Assembly: GCA_024695545.1 (NCBI GenBank)
Contig: JAILHZ010000012.1
Span: 1 to 25,899, forward strand
From: Clostridiales bacterium
GTDB taxonomy: Bacteria; Bacillota_A; Clostridia; Saccharofermentanales; Saccharofermentanaceae
Length of the DNA stretch: 25,899 nucleotides
Direction: 5' to 3'
Positions 15,330 through 23,023 of this stretch are shown piece by piece (the first letter of the stretch is position 1; every line of letters starts with the position of its first letter). Below the pieces are notes generated by a model. That model did no database searches and was not told the DNA's origin. It saw only the letters and a list, made by a program, of their open reading frames with translations. A program made the translations under genes and the position numbers.

Positions 15330-17168
15330 ATGAAGCATAGTAAGAAATTGTTATCCTTACTGCTTACCGCGACCATGGCAGTCAGCCTGATCCCGGCAAC
15401 GGTTATGGCAGATAAGGTGTCGGCGCAGGAGAACCGCGCGGCGATCGTCACCACTCTGGCAACAGATGGGGATACCTCGGTGTTTGACACTGTGGAAGAG
15501 GCCGGCGCATATGTGGCGGATAAGATGGCCGCCCGTGTGGAAGAGTTTTCTGTTACGCTCAATTATCCGGCAGATCATCCGGATCTCCATTCAATGTCAG
15601 GTGATGAATTATCTGCGTATGTTCAGAGTTTTTATAAGCCGATCTTAGATGCGGCATATACACATACCGGTGTTCCGGACAGAGGTGACTATCTCCGTTG
15701 GCATGTGCTGAGCAACGCAGCAAGTCTTAGCGCTACGTATTCTAAAGTCACTTACGAATTCCATATGAAATATTACACCACCGCGGAACAGGAACAGCAG
15801 GTAGCTGAAACGATTGACAGTGTCATTGCTTCCCTGAATCTTGATGGAAAGACGGATTATCAGAAGTTCACCGCAATCTATGATTATGTTACTAAGCACT
15901 GTACATATGATTACACGAACCTGGAAGATGAGGATTACACGCTGAAGTATTCCGCATATGCCGCTCTGATCGATCAAACTGCGGTATGTCAGGGCTATGC
16001 GAATCTGATTTACCGTATGCTTCTGACAGTGGGTGTTGACACCCGTTTGATCGCAGGTCTGGGTAATGGCGAGGCGCATGGCTGGAATATCGTCAAGCTT
16101 GGCAATAAGTACTATAACGTAGACTCTACATGGGACAGTAAGGACGCACCGGTTACTTACAACGGTACCCAGATCGAACGTCACTACCTCATGAAGTACC
16201 GTCTCAGAGCAGAGTCCACGAAGGATTTCCCGAACCATGTCCGTTATACAGAGTACACGACAGCGGAGTTTAATGAGCAGTATCCGATGAGCACCGAGGA
16301 TTATCCGGCTCCGATGATCCTGGGTTATGCAGTCGAACTGTCAGATTCAATCGGTGTCAAGTGCATGGTCAAGATTCCGGAAGGCGTGGATAAGGACACC
16401 GTTTATGTGACCTTCAAGCTTTCGAACGGACGCAGACATAAGGTGACATTTGCCGAGTGTACAGAAAGTGCTTTCGGTGCACCGACTTACTGTTTTGTCC
16501 TGGAACTCAATGCTATGGAGATCGCGGATACATTCACGGCGACCCTTCACTATGGTACGGATGGCGAGACGTCCGAGAGTGTTTATTCCTGTCAGGAATA
16601 CTGCGAGTATATCAAGAATACAGATGGTTATGGTAAGAATGTAGTCGCTCTGGTTAAGGCGATGGAGGATTACGGCTATTATCTCCAGAACTCCGGATGG
16701 ACCGATAACAATACTCATGAAGAAGCTATTAAAAATTCGGACTACTCTTCGGATGATATCTCCAGAGTACAGACACTCGTCGCTCCTTTCGCTTTCGTAA
16801 GTCCTGTCGGCAAGAACAATATCGTAAGTGCTGCCTATTCCGTATCGATGAACTCGAGGACGAAGATCTATTACTATGTAAAGCTTGCGGATAATCACTC
16901 CTATCCGGATGAATCGGTCCTCAAGAGAACAGACGATCTTGGTGAAGGTAACTGGTATGTGTATGTGGTCGAGGGCCTCGGGCCGAGATCTTTCGCTTCC
17001 ATGCATGTTATCCAGCAGGGCGAGGTAAGTGTTCTCTCCTATGTCAACGCAGTACTTAAGAATACAAGCGGAACATTTACAACCGGCAAGCAATATGCTA
17101 TGGTTGCACTGTACGACTACTATCAGGCGGTTATGAACTATATCAATACACCGAAGCCGACCACATGA
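15330..17168 (+). CDS. Secreted transglutaminase-like protein with conserved C-terminal module
   Basis: This 612-residue secreted protein has signal peptide MKHSKKLLSLLLTATMAVSL with cleavage likely after VMA (about residue 27). Residues of about 150-300 are a transglutaminase/protease-like core with an intact triad: Cys220 in TAVCQGYANL, His250 in EAHGWNIVKL and Asp265 in YYNVDSTWD. Such bacterial domains may cross-link or cleave peptides; the substrate is unknown. Residues of about 327-612 form a module related to the C-terminal 300 residues of the LRR protein at 4148 (compare GYAVELSDSIGVKC with GYSLSLDGSIGVNF). Ribosome site AGGAGG precedes ATG 15330. A 34-residue acidic peptide follows 17 nt after the stop, mirroring the LRR unit. 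Tyr-rich stretches and the lack of an LPxTG signal leave the anchoring mode open. Confidence 0.85.
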   Translation: MKHSKKLLSLLLTATMAVSLIPATVMADKVSAQENRAAIVTTLATDGDTSVFDTVEEAGAYVADKMAARVEEFSVTLNYPADHPDLHSMSGDELSAYVQSFYKPILDAAYTHTGVPDRGDYLRWHVLSNAASLSATYSKVTYEFHMKYYTTAEQEQQVAETIDSVIASLNLDGKTDYQKFTAIYDYVTKHCTYDYTNLEDEDYTLKYSAYAALIDQTAVCQGYANLIYRMLLTVGVDTRLIAGLGNGEAHGWNIVKLGNKYYNVDSTWDSKDAPVTYNGTQIERHYLMKYRLRAESTKDFPNHVRYTEYTTAEFNEQYPMSTEDYPAPMILGYAVELSDSIGVKCMVKIPEGVDKDTVYVTFKLSNGRRHKVTFAECTESAFGAPTYCFVLELNAMEIADTFTATLHYGTDGETSESVYSCQEYCEYIKNTDGYGKNVVALVKAMEDYGYYLQNSGWTDNNTHEEAIKNSDYSSDDISRVQTLVAPFAFVSPVGKNNIVSAAYSVSMNSRTKIYYYVKLADNHSYPDESVLKRTDDLGEGNWYVYVVEGLGPRSFASMHVIQQGEVSVLSYVNAVLKNTSGTFTTGKQYAMVALYDYYQAVMNYINTPKPTT

Positions 17169-17185
17169 TATAAAGGAGTAGAAGC

Positions 17186-17290
17186 ATGGAAAAGTATGAG
17201 AGATTAGACTTGGAAGTTTTAGGCTTTGAGGCCTGCGATGTAATCACAGCGAGTGTTCCGGAGGTCCCGGGCGAGACGGTAGAAGATTGA
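17186..17290 (+). CDS. Short acidic peptide, D-V-I-T-x-S family (copy B)
   Basis: A 34-residue acidic peptide with a strong AAAGGAG ribosome site, 17 nt after the transglutaminase-like gene. Core features are EKYERLDLEVL, then GFEACDVITASVP, then an acidic Gly/Pro tail. It aligns without gaps to the peptide at 6504-6605, conserving Y-E-x-L, F-E and D-V-I-T-x-S-x-P. It has one cysteine, which the other copy lacks. Repetition of the arrangement behind two different secreted proteins with the same C-terminal module argues that it is a real gene. The function is unknown. Confidence 0.65.
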   Translation: MEKYERLDLEVLGFEACDVITASVPEVPGETVED

Positions 17291-17352
17291 TCGGCCGCTC
17301 TGAAAAGGCGGGGGTATACGCCTTAGGTGATTGAATAACAGAATAGATTTGA

Positions 17353-17389
17353 AAGTCCCGGCATGCTGGAAAAGGCATGACCGGGACTT
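17353..17389 (+). terminator. Hairpin after the transglutaminase/peptide unit
   Basis: AAGTCCCGGCATGC (17353-17366) pairs with GCATGACCGGGACTT (17375-17389) with one bulged base and an 8-nt loop. The stem is long and GC-rich but has no following T-run, so terminator function is plausible rather than clear. A weaker stem, AAGGCG/CGCCTT, lies at 17305-17324. Confidence 0.5.
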
Positions 17390-17400
17390 GCCATGTACGG

Positions 17401-17454
17401 GTGCTTTTCCCGAAAAAAGAGATAAATCCTGCTTATGCCTTTTTCGAAAAGCAC
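17401..17454 (+). repeat. Inverted pair of GTGCTTTT octamers
   Basis: GTGCTTTT at 17401-17408 and AAAAGCAC at 17447-17454 form the ends of an imperfect inverted repeat (GTGCTTTTCCCGAAAAA against TTTTTCGAAAAGCAC). It lies between the hairpin at 17353 and the extended -10 of the sugar-kinase gene. Convergent pairs of a highly repeated octamer in intergenic DNA recall uptake-sequence hairpins. Confidence 0.65.
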
Positions 17455-17463
17455 TTGCCCGAG

Positions 17464-17472
17464 TGGTATAAT
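17464..17472 (+). promoter_or_regulatory. Extended -10 promoter of the sugar-kinase gene
   Basis: TGGTATAAT at 17464-17472 is an extended -10 element 46 nt before the start codon at 17519. The AAAAGCAC octamer at 17447-17454 occupies the spacer/-35 region, and no -35 consensus is visible. Confidence 0.6.
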
Positions 17473-17518
17473 GCAGAAGGTAAATTATTGTGTTATTGGA
17501 AGCAAGAAGGAGAGTTCT

Positions 17519-18529
17519 ATGAAGCGTCTGGATATCGTGTGTATGGGCACGGCTTTGGTTGACTGTATCATTAAGGGGTATGATCCGAACCCGGTCTCGG
17601 CGACGGGATTCCGCGCTTCGTCGTGCTCACTGAATGTTGGCGGCGAGGCCGTCAATGAAGCCGTTACGGCGGCACGCCTCGGGATGAACTCGGCGATCAT
17701 GTGCTTCCTCGGCGAGGATGCCGCAGGCGACATGATCATGGATTACCTCCACAAGAATCTGGTCGATACCTCTTCGCTCCTGCGCGAGAAGGATCATCCG
17801 ACGCCGGTGACGACGATGTTTGTCAATGATGACGGTTCGAGAAAGTCGATCACGAATGAAGCGCACCGCTATAACTTCCATCCGGAAAAGTACCCGGAAG
17901 CGTTTACCTGCTCGGAGATGATGATCCTGGGATCATTGTTCCGCGCGCCTTTTAACGATCCGGCGATCATCCGGAAAGTCTGTGAAGAGGCGGTAAAAGC
18001 ACACACCCTGATCTTTGCGGACACGAAACTTCCGAACTTTGTGAAGCTGACACTTGACGATATCGCCGATTCTCTTCCGATGGTCGATTTCATTACGCCG
18101 AATGAAGATGAGGCGAAGTACTATACCGGCAGGGAAGATCCGTCCGAGATGGCGGATGTGTTCCTTTCCTATGGCGTAAAGAACGTCATCATAAAGCTCG
18201 GTGCAAAAGGCTTCTACTTTAAGAACAGGAAATTCTCCTGTCAGTATCCGGCCTACGATATTCAGGCGGTCGATGCGACCGGCGCCGGCGACAGTTTCGT
18301 GGCGGCTTTTGCTTCCGAACTCCTGAGAAGACTTGAAAAACTTGGAGATTCCGCGGTCCCGGAGGATCTTGCCAAAGATACCGGCGCGATCCCGGAGGAG
18401 GTTCTGACGGACTGCCTTATGCGTGCCAACGCCTGCGCAGCGATCTGCACGACCGAGGTCGGCGCGACCACGGCGCTTAAGAACCGTCAGCACATCGTAG
18501 AGTTTATGGACGCGCATCCTCAGAAGTAA
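17519..18529 (+). CDS. PfkB-family carbohydrate kinase
   Basis: This 336-residue ribokinase-type sugar kinase phosphorylates a sugar or nucleoside with ATP. The N-terminal signature is NVGGEAVNEAVTAARLG (Gly41-Gly42). The C-terminal ATP/anion-hole signature is DATGAGDSF, with Asp258 as catalytic base. The intermediate region has FITPNEDEA, a family motif. The substrate (fructose, ribose, 2-keto-3-deoxygluconate or a nucleoside) cannot be decided from sequence. ATG 17519 is preceded by AAGGAG with good spacing; an in-frame ATG at 17435 would lie upstream of the -10 element and adds 28 unrelated residues. It appears to be transcribed alone. Confidence 0.88.
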   Translation: MKRLDIVCMGTALVDCIIKGYDPNPVSATGFRASSCSLNVGGEAVNEAVTAARLGMNSAIMCFLGEDAAGDMIMDYLHKNLVDTSSLLREKDHPTPVTTMFVNDDGSRKSITNEAHRYNFHPEKYPEAFTCSEMMILGSLFRAPFNDPAIIRKVCEEAVKAHTLIFADTKLPNFVKLTLDDIADSLPMVDFITPNEDEAKYYTGREDPSEMADVFLSYGVKNVIIKLGAKGFYFKNRKFSCQYPAYDIQAVDATGAGDSFVAAFASELLRRLEKLGDSAVPEDLAKDTGAIPEEVLTDCLMRANACAAICTTEVGATTALKNRQHIVEFMDAHPQK

Positions 18530-18680
18530 AGGGCTGCGGCACGAGTGCTTTTCGACTTTAGAAATTCTTTATGATTTCTTGGCGATTGCTTGAACGATCT
18601 CCGTTAATATGTAATCATGAGCTGCGGGGCGCGTGGGGACGCGTCAGGGAAACAAGGGGCTCAAAGCAAGGAGAGAGATT

Positions 18681-19421
18681 ATGTTAGTTGTAAATCGTGT
18701 TACCAAGAAGTATGGCAAAAATGTCGCGTGCAAGGATGTTTCTTTCACGCTGGAGCCCGGTAGTTTGACGGTCCTTCTCGGACCTAACGGTGCGGGCAAG
18801 AGTACGATCATCAAGTCGATCATCGGCTTCCTGAAATATGACGGCGAAATCACGGTCAACGGTTATCTGAACAAGACTTCGGAGGCCAGAAAAATCGTGG
18901 GCTATATCCCCGAGCTTCCGTCGCTTTATCCGAATCTTACGGTCATCGAGCACATGGAATTTATCGCGCGTGCGTACAAGATGACGAACTATAAAGACAG
19001 GATCGAGATGCTGCTTGAGAAGTTCGAACTTTCCGATAAGAAAAAGAAGTTCGGCGATGAGCTCTCCAAGGGCATGCAGCAGAAACTGAACCTCTGCGTC
19101 GGGCTCCTTCCCGATCCGGAGATCATTCTTATGGACGAGCCGCTCCTCGGCCTCGATCCGCACGCGATCAAAGAACTGAAGAACTATATCGAGGAGATGC
19201 GCCAGGCGGGCAAGACGATGCTCATCAGTACGCACATCATCGACAGTGTGGATATGCTCTGGGACAGAACCGTCATCATGCAGAACGGCGAAGTCCGCGC
19301 AAATGTCAGCCGCGAAGAGATCGAGCGCGCAGGCAAGACACTCGAAGACCAGTTCTTCCTCGTAACCGAAGGTCTTTCTCCTTCCTCGGTAAAAGCACCT
19401 GTAGAGGGGGCTGACAAATAA
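18681..19421 (+). CDS. ABC transporter ATP-binding protein
   Basis: This 246-residue nucleotide-binding subunit has Walker A GPNGAGKST (residues 34-42), signature LSKGMQQKL (from 128), Walker B IILMDEPLLGLDP (from 148) and the switch His185 in ISTHIID. The Q-loop position reads IPELP, with Glu where Gln is usual, as in several ABC-2-type exporters. It pairs with the membrane protein that follows; the TAA and ATG overlap by one base (19421). ATG 18681 has AAGGAG 7 nt upstream, and an in-frame ATG at 18633 adds only 16 non-conserved residues. The leader 18530-18680 contains a GTGCTTTT octamer (18545) and a small GC-rich hairpin near 18629-18644. Confidence 0.88.
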   Translation: MLVVNRVTKKYGKNVACKDVSFTLEPGSLTVLLGPNGAGKSTIIKSIIGFLKYDGEITVNGYLNKTSEARKIVGYIPELPSLYPNLTVIEHMEFIARAYKMTNYKDRIEMLLEKFELSDKKKKFGDELSKGMQQKLNLCVGLLPDPEIILMDEPLLGLDPHAIKELKNYIEEMRQAGKTMLISTHIIDSVDMLWDRTVIMQNGEVRANVSREEIERAGKTLEDQFFLVTEGLSPSSVKAPVEGADK

Positions 19422-21112
19422 TGAGACTGTTTTTCTATTATACTTTTCACTCCTTCGTCAATGCGATCAGGAAGGTGCTGAAGACGTGGGTCGCGATCAT
19501 GCTCGCGTGCCTGCTGCTCGGAGGTCTGGTCGGCCTCGGCGTCGGCGTCCTTCTCCCGGATTCGAAAGACGATAAGAAAGAGGAGATCAGTGTTACTGTC
19601 AAAGACGGAGAGGGTGTTACCGATCCTTCCGGTACTTCGGAAGTGAAGGCAGAGAAGAAGGATAAGACGCCCGGTTTCCTCAAGGAACGCGGCAAGACGA
19701 TGACGGAACTGGTCGATCTGATCATCAGCGCACTGTTCTTCCTGACGCTTGCAATGAATATTTCAAATGCGAATAAATCGGGTAAGATATTCAAGCCTGC
19801 CGATGTGCCGATGCTTTTTGCGACCCCGATGAAACCGCAGTCGGTCCTGATGTTCCGGCTGATCGGCACATTGGCTGTCTCGCTTCTGCTCTCGCTCTAC
19901 ATGTTTTTCCAGCTCCCGAATCTTATCTTTAATGCGGGGTTCGGCGTCTGGGGCGCGGTGTCCCTGATCATAGCCTACGGCCTCGTGCTGATCTTCGGCA
20001 CACTCGTGCAGGTCACATTCTATACCGTCATGAGCAAGACAAAGCACGGAACTTCCGGGCTGTCGAGATACGTTATCATCGCCTATGCGATCCTCGCCGG
20101 TGTTTTCGGCGCATACGTTATGGCAACGGGAAAAGACGTAGTTACCGGTGCTTTTGACTTCTTCGCGAACAAGAATACATTCTGGGTTCCGTTCTGGGGC
20201 TGGATGCGCGGTTTCTGCTACAATGCGATCGAAGGCGAAGTGGCGATGTCGCTGCTGTATCTCGTACTGTTCGTGTTCGCATGTGCGCTGGTTGTGATCT
20301 TCATCTGGAAGATGAAAGCCGACTTCTATGAGGATGCAATGTATGAGACAGAGAAGTATGCGGCCATCATGGAGAATGCGAAGAAGTCCTCTTCCGGCGT
20401 GGTTACGACCCGCGAGAAGGAGCGTTCTTCAAAGCTCGAGCGTGACGGATTCCACAGAGGTTCCGGCGCAAGCGTTTTCCTTCATAAGGCAATCTTTAAC
20501 CGTCTGAGATTCAGCAGATTCAAGATCTTCAGCAATACACTTGTCGTGTTTACGCTTTCTGCGATCGCGGCAGCATGGGCGGCCGGCCGCTCGAACATCT
20601 CCGGGATCGATCCTTTCATCATCCCGGCATGCGCACTGACTTTCCTGATGTTCTACAGAACGCTCGGAAATCCGCTTCTTGAGGACACGAAGCGTGAGTT
20701 CTTCGTCCTGATCCCGGAACCGCCGCTGAAGAAGATCTGGTACTCACTTCTCGGCAGCATAGCGGTCAACGCGATCGACTTGATTCTTCCCATCGTGGTT
20801 GCTGCGATCATGATCGGCACAAGCCCGCTGGTGGCAGCCGGATGGTTCGTATTCATCCTGTCGGTGGCGCTGTTTGGCACGACGGTCGGTGCTTTTGTCG
20901 ACGTATCTGTGCCCGGCGAAGCAGGCTCGACATTCAAAACGATCGCGCAGATCATGGTCCTGTACTTCGGGCTTGTCCCGGCTGCGGTCTTCGTCGTGCT
21001 CGGCGTGTACTTCCACGTGGTCGCAGTCATGCTGGCCGTCGGCGCCATCGTCAACGCGGGCCTCGGCGCACTGTTCACGCTAATGACGCCGCACTTCCTG
21101 GTGAACCATTGA
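19421..21112 (+). CDS. ABC exporter membrane protein
   Basis: This 563-residue integral membrane partner of the preceding ATPase has an N-terminal helix (VAIMLACLLLGGLVGLGVGVLL) followed by a charged extracytoplasmic segment over about residues 47-95, then two groups of helices separated by a charged cytoplasmic loop at about 305-350. It resembles the large putative ABC exporter family of Firmicutes in which each chain carries two sets of helices. The start overlaps the ATPase stop by one base, so the two are coupled. No substrate is indicated; neighbours do not help, since the next gene has its own promoter. Confidence 0.75.
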   Translation: MRLFFYYTFHSFVNAIRKVLKTWVAIMLACLLLGGLVGLGVGVLLPDSKDDKKEEISVTVKDGEGVTDPSGTSEVKAEKKDKTPGFLKERGKTMTELVDLIISALFFLTLAMNISNANKSGKIFKPADVPMLFATPMKPQSVLMFRLIGTLAVSLLLSLYMFFQLPNLIFNAGFGVWGAVSLIIAYGLVLIFGTLVQVTFYTVMSKTKHGTSGLSRYVIIAYAILAGVFGAYVMATGKDVVTGAFDFFANKNTFWVPFWGWMRGFCYNAIEGEVAMSLLYLVLFVFACALVVIFIWKMKADFYEDAMYETEKYAAIMENAKKSSSGVVTTREKERSSKLERDGFHRGSGASVFLHKAIFNRLRFSRFKIFSNTLVVFTLSAIAAAWAAGRSNISGIDPFIIPACALTFLMFYRTLGNPLLEDTKREFFVLIPEPPLKKIWYSLLGSIAVNAIDLILPIVVAAIMIGTSPLVAAGWFVFILSVALFGTTVGAFVDVSVPGEAGSTFKTIAQIMVLYFGLVPAAVFVVLGVYFHVVAVMLAVGAIVNAGLGALFTLMTPHFLVNH

Positions 21113-21159
21113 GGCACGGCTTCGGCGGAATGTGGGCGTCACCCATTCGCGGAATCTTT

Positions 21160-21168
21160 TGCTATAAT
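21160..21168 (+). promoter_or_regulatory. Extended -10 promoter of the barnase/barstar pair
   Basis: TGCTATAAT at 21160-21168 is an extended -10 element 40 nt before the lipoprotein start at 21208. No -35 consensus is visible. It makes the toxin and immunity genes an independent unit. Confidence 0.6.
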
Positions 21169-21207
21169 AGAGCTCGAAAAGATGAATAGACAAATGAGGA
21201 ACGACAT

Positions 21208-21873
21208 ATGGGTAAGAAACATCTGAAACTCTGGCTTCTGATCATGTGCGCCGTCATCGCGCTGGGTCTGTTCGCCGGCTGCAAAAAGAAGAAGGCGAAG
21301 CCGACTGAAGCTCCGACAACGACGACAGCTGCGACGGAGACTTCGACAGAATCCTCGAAGGAGACGGCTGAGCCGACCACTGCCGCACCGACGACAACGA
21401 CTGCCGCGCCTACGACGGAAGCAACAACCGAGTCGACGACGGAAGCTACTACGGAGGCGACGAAAGAGACCACCGAAGCGACGAAGAAAACGAAGGATAC
21501 GACTCCGACGACGACCGCGCCGCTGATCGATGAGAACGGGACCTACACGTCGAAGGACGATGTGGCGCTTTATATCTACACGTACGGCCACCTGCCGTCG
21601 AACTTTGTCACGAAGAAGGAAGCGCAGGCGAAGGGCTGGGAAGGCGGATCCCTGGAGGACTATTTCCCGGGAGCAAGCATCGGCGGAGACAGGTTCGGAA
21701 ACCGTGAAGGCCGGCTTCCGGCCAAGAAGGGAAGAACGTACACCGAGTGCGACATCGACACGAAGGGCAAGAAGTCCCGTGGCGCCAAGCGCATCGTGTT
21801 CTCGAATGACGGCCTGATCTACTATACTGACGACCATTACGAAACATTCACGCTGCTTTACGGGGAGGAATGA
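21208..21873 (+). CDS. Lipid-anchored barnase-family ribonuclease
   Basis: This 221-residue lipoprotein ends in a guanyl-preferring ribonuclease domain. The signal peptide ends in the lipobox LFAGC (Cys25). Residues of about 31-104 form a Thr/Ala/Glu-rich linker. Residues 112-219 align closely with barnase: YIYTYGHLPSNFVTKKEAQA, SIGGDRFGNREGRLP and DDHYETFTLLY. All key barnase residues have counterparts: Lys27 as Lys136, Arg59 as Arg166, the general base Glu73 as Glu180, Arg83/Arg87 as Arg191/Arg195, and the general acid His102 as His210. It should therefore be active. Barnase itself is freely secreted; here it would be tethered outside the cell on a long stalk. The barstar gene follows one nt later. 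A defensive, competitive or nucleic-acid-scavenging role is inference. Confidence 0.9.
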   Translation: MGKKHLKLWLLIMCAVIALGLFAGCKKKKAKPTEAPTTTTAATETSTESSKETAEPTTAAPTTTTAAPTTEATTESTTEATTEATKETTEATKKTKDTTPTTTAPLIDENGTYTSKDDVALYIYTYGHLPSNFVTKKEAQAKGWEGGSLEDYFPGASIGGDRFGNREGRLPAKKGRTYTECDIDTKGKKSRGAKRIVFSNDGLIYYTDDHYETFTLLYGEE

Positions 21874-21874
21874 C

Positions 21875-22144
21875 ATGAACATTTATCTTCTTGACGGAAA
21901 AGATATGACGAATAAGGAAGCGGCGTATGTAGCGATTGCGAAGGAGATGGGATTTCCGGAGTATTTCGGAAAGAACCTGGACGCACTTTACGACTGCCTG
22001 AGCTGTATGAGCGCTGACAACGCAGTGCTTTTCGTAAATACGGCGATACTGGAGGAGAATCTCGGCGACTATGCGGAGAAGATCCTTTCGTGCTTTAGAG
22101 ACGCCGCGGATGAATGCGGCTTCATGCTGAAAGAGAAGCGCTGA
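21875..22144 (+). CDS. Barstar-family ribonuclease inhibitor
   Basis: This 89-residue cytoplasmic inhibitor matches barstar in length and sequence. FPEYFGKNLDALYDCLS corresponds to the barstar helix that plugs the barnase active site, with Asp36 and Asp40 at the positions of barstar Asp35 and Asp39 and Tyr39 where barstar has Trp38. SCFRDAADECGFML matches the last helix and strand. The gene begins one nt after the ribonuclease stop, with GGGGAGG 6 nt upstream, so both are made together. It would protect the cell from ribonuclease that fails to be exported. Confidence 0.9.
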   Translation: MNIYLLDGKDMTNKEAAYVAIAKEMGFPEYFGKNLDALYDCLSCMSADNAVLFVNTAILEENLGDYAEKILSCFRDAADECGFMLKEKR

Positions 22145-22239
22145 TTATTCTGCGCGAAAAGCACTGCTCCGGCGGGCTGGATCAGCTGCTGCCGGAAAAA
22201 TACCGGGCCGCGGGGCCCGTGAACCGGGAAGGAATACAA
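22145..22239 (+). other. Intergenic leader before the PHP phosphatase gene
   Basis: This 95-nt stretch contains an AAAAGCAC octamer (22157-22164) and a short GC-rich hairpin (CGGGCC with GGCCCG, around 22204-22219). No clear promoter is present, so the phosphatase gene may be read through from the barstar gene. Confidence 0.5.
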
Positions 22240-23013
22240 ATGCTGGCAAACTATCACACGCACACGATCCGATGCAATCACGCGAAGGGTACGGAGCGCG
22301 AATATATTGAACAGGCAATCAAAGAGGGCTTTAAGGTGCTGGGCTTTTCAGACCACGTACCGCAGCCTTTTGAAGAAGAACATTATTCATGGATCCGCAT
22401 GCGGATGAACGAGATCCCGGACTATACGGGGACACTCGTAAAACTCCGCGAAGAATATAAGAATGACATTAAGATCCTGATCGGATATGAAGTCGAGTAT
22501 TCGAGAAAGTATTTCCCGCCTTTGATCGAGGAACTTCGGAAATATCCTCTCGACTACCTCATCCAGGGACAGCACTTCACGCCGAATGAGGTCGAAGGCA
22601 TCTACGTCGGCGAAGCCACCGACAGCGAAGAAGAACTGAGCTCGTATGTCGATACTACGATCGAGGGCATGGAGACAGGGCTTTTCACGTATCTGGCACA
22701 CCCGGATCTGATACACTATACCGGTCCGGATGATATCTATAAAAAACACATGGTCCGCATCGTGGAGAAGTCCCTCGAGCTGGATATCCCGCTCGAGATC
22801 AACATGTACGGATTCTCCGACGGACGCCACTATCCGTGCGACCGCTTCTTCGAAATGGCATCGAAGATGGGCGCGAAGTTTGTGCTCGGATGCGATGCCC
22901 ACCAGCCGATGCTGGTAAGAAGACCCGAACAGGCACCGGGCTTAAGTGCTTTTCTGGAGAAATACGGAATCGATACCGGCGACAATTACGTTACAGTCCG
23001 CGACCCGAATTAA
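22240..23013 (+). CDS. PHP-domain phosphatase, histidinol-phosphatase HisJ-like
   Basis: This 257-residue metal-dependent phosphoesterase of the PHP superfamily carries the full series of metal-binding motifs: NYHTHTIRCNHAKG near the start, GFSDHVP, GYEVEY, QGQHF, LAHPDL and GCDAHQP. The overall pattern and length match HisJ/HisK histidinol-phosphate phosphatases (penultimate step of histidine synthesis), but no other his gene is nearby, so a different phosphate ester is possible. ATG 22240 is chosen because AAGGA lies 6 nt upstream and the HTH motif then sits at the usual distance from the N-terminus; an in-frame ATG at 22114 lies inside barstar. It converges on the ATPase gene with only 10 nt between the stops. 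Confidence 0.8.
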   Translation: MLANYHTHTIRCNHAKGTEREYIEQAIKEGFKVLGFSDHVPQPFEEEHYSWIRMRMNEIPDYTGTLVKLREEYKNDIKILIGYEVEYSRKYFPPLIEELRKYPLDYLIQGQHFTPNEVEGIYVGEATDSEEELSSYVDTTIEGMETGLFTYLAHPDLIHYTGPDDIYKKHMVRIVEKSLELDIPLEINMYGFSDGRHYPCDRFFEMASKMGAKFVLGCDAHQPMLVRRPEQAPGLSAFLEKYGIDTGDNYVTVRDPN

Positions 23014-23023
23014 GAATATGGGT

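Noticed and set aside
22114..22239. An N-terminal extension of 42 residues for the PHP phosphatase
   Set aside because: It would start inside barstar, lacks a ribosome site and adds residues that the family does not have; ATG 22240 has a good AAGGA.
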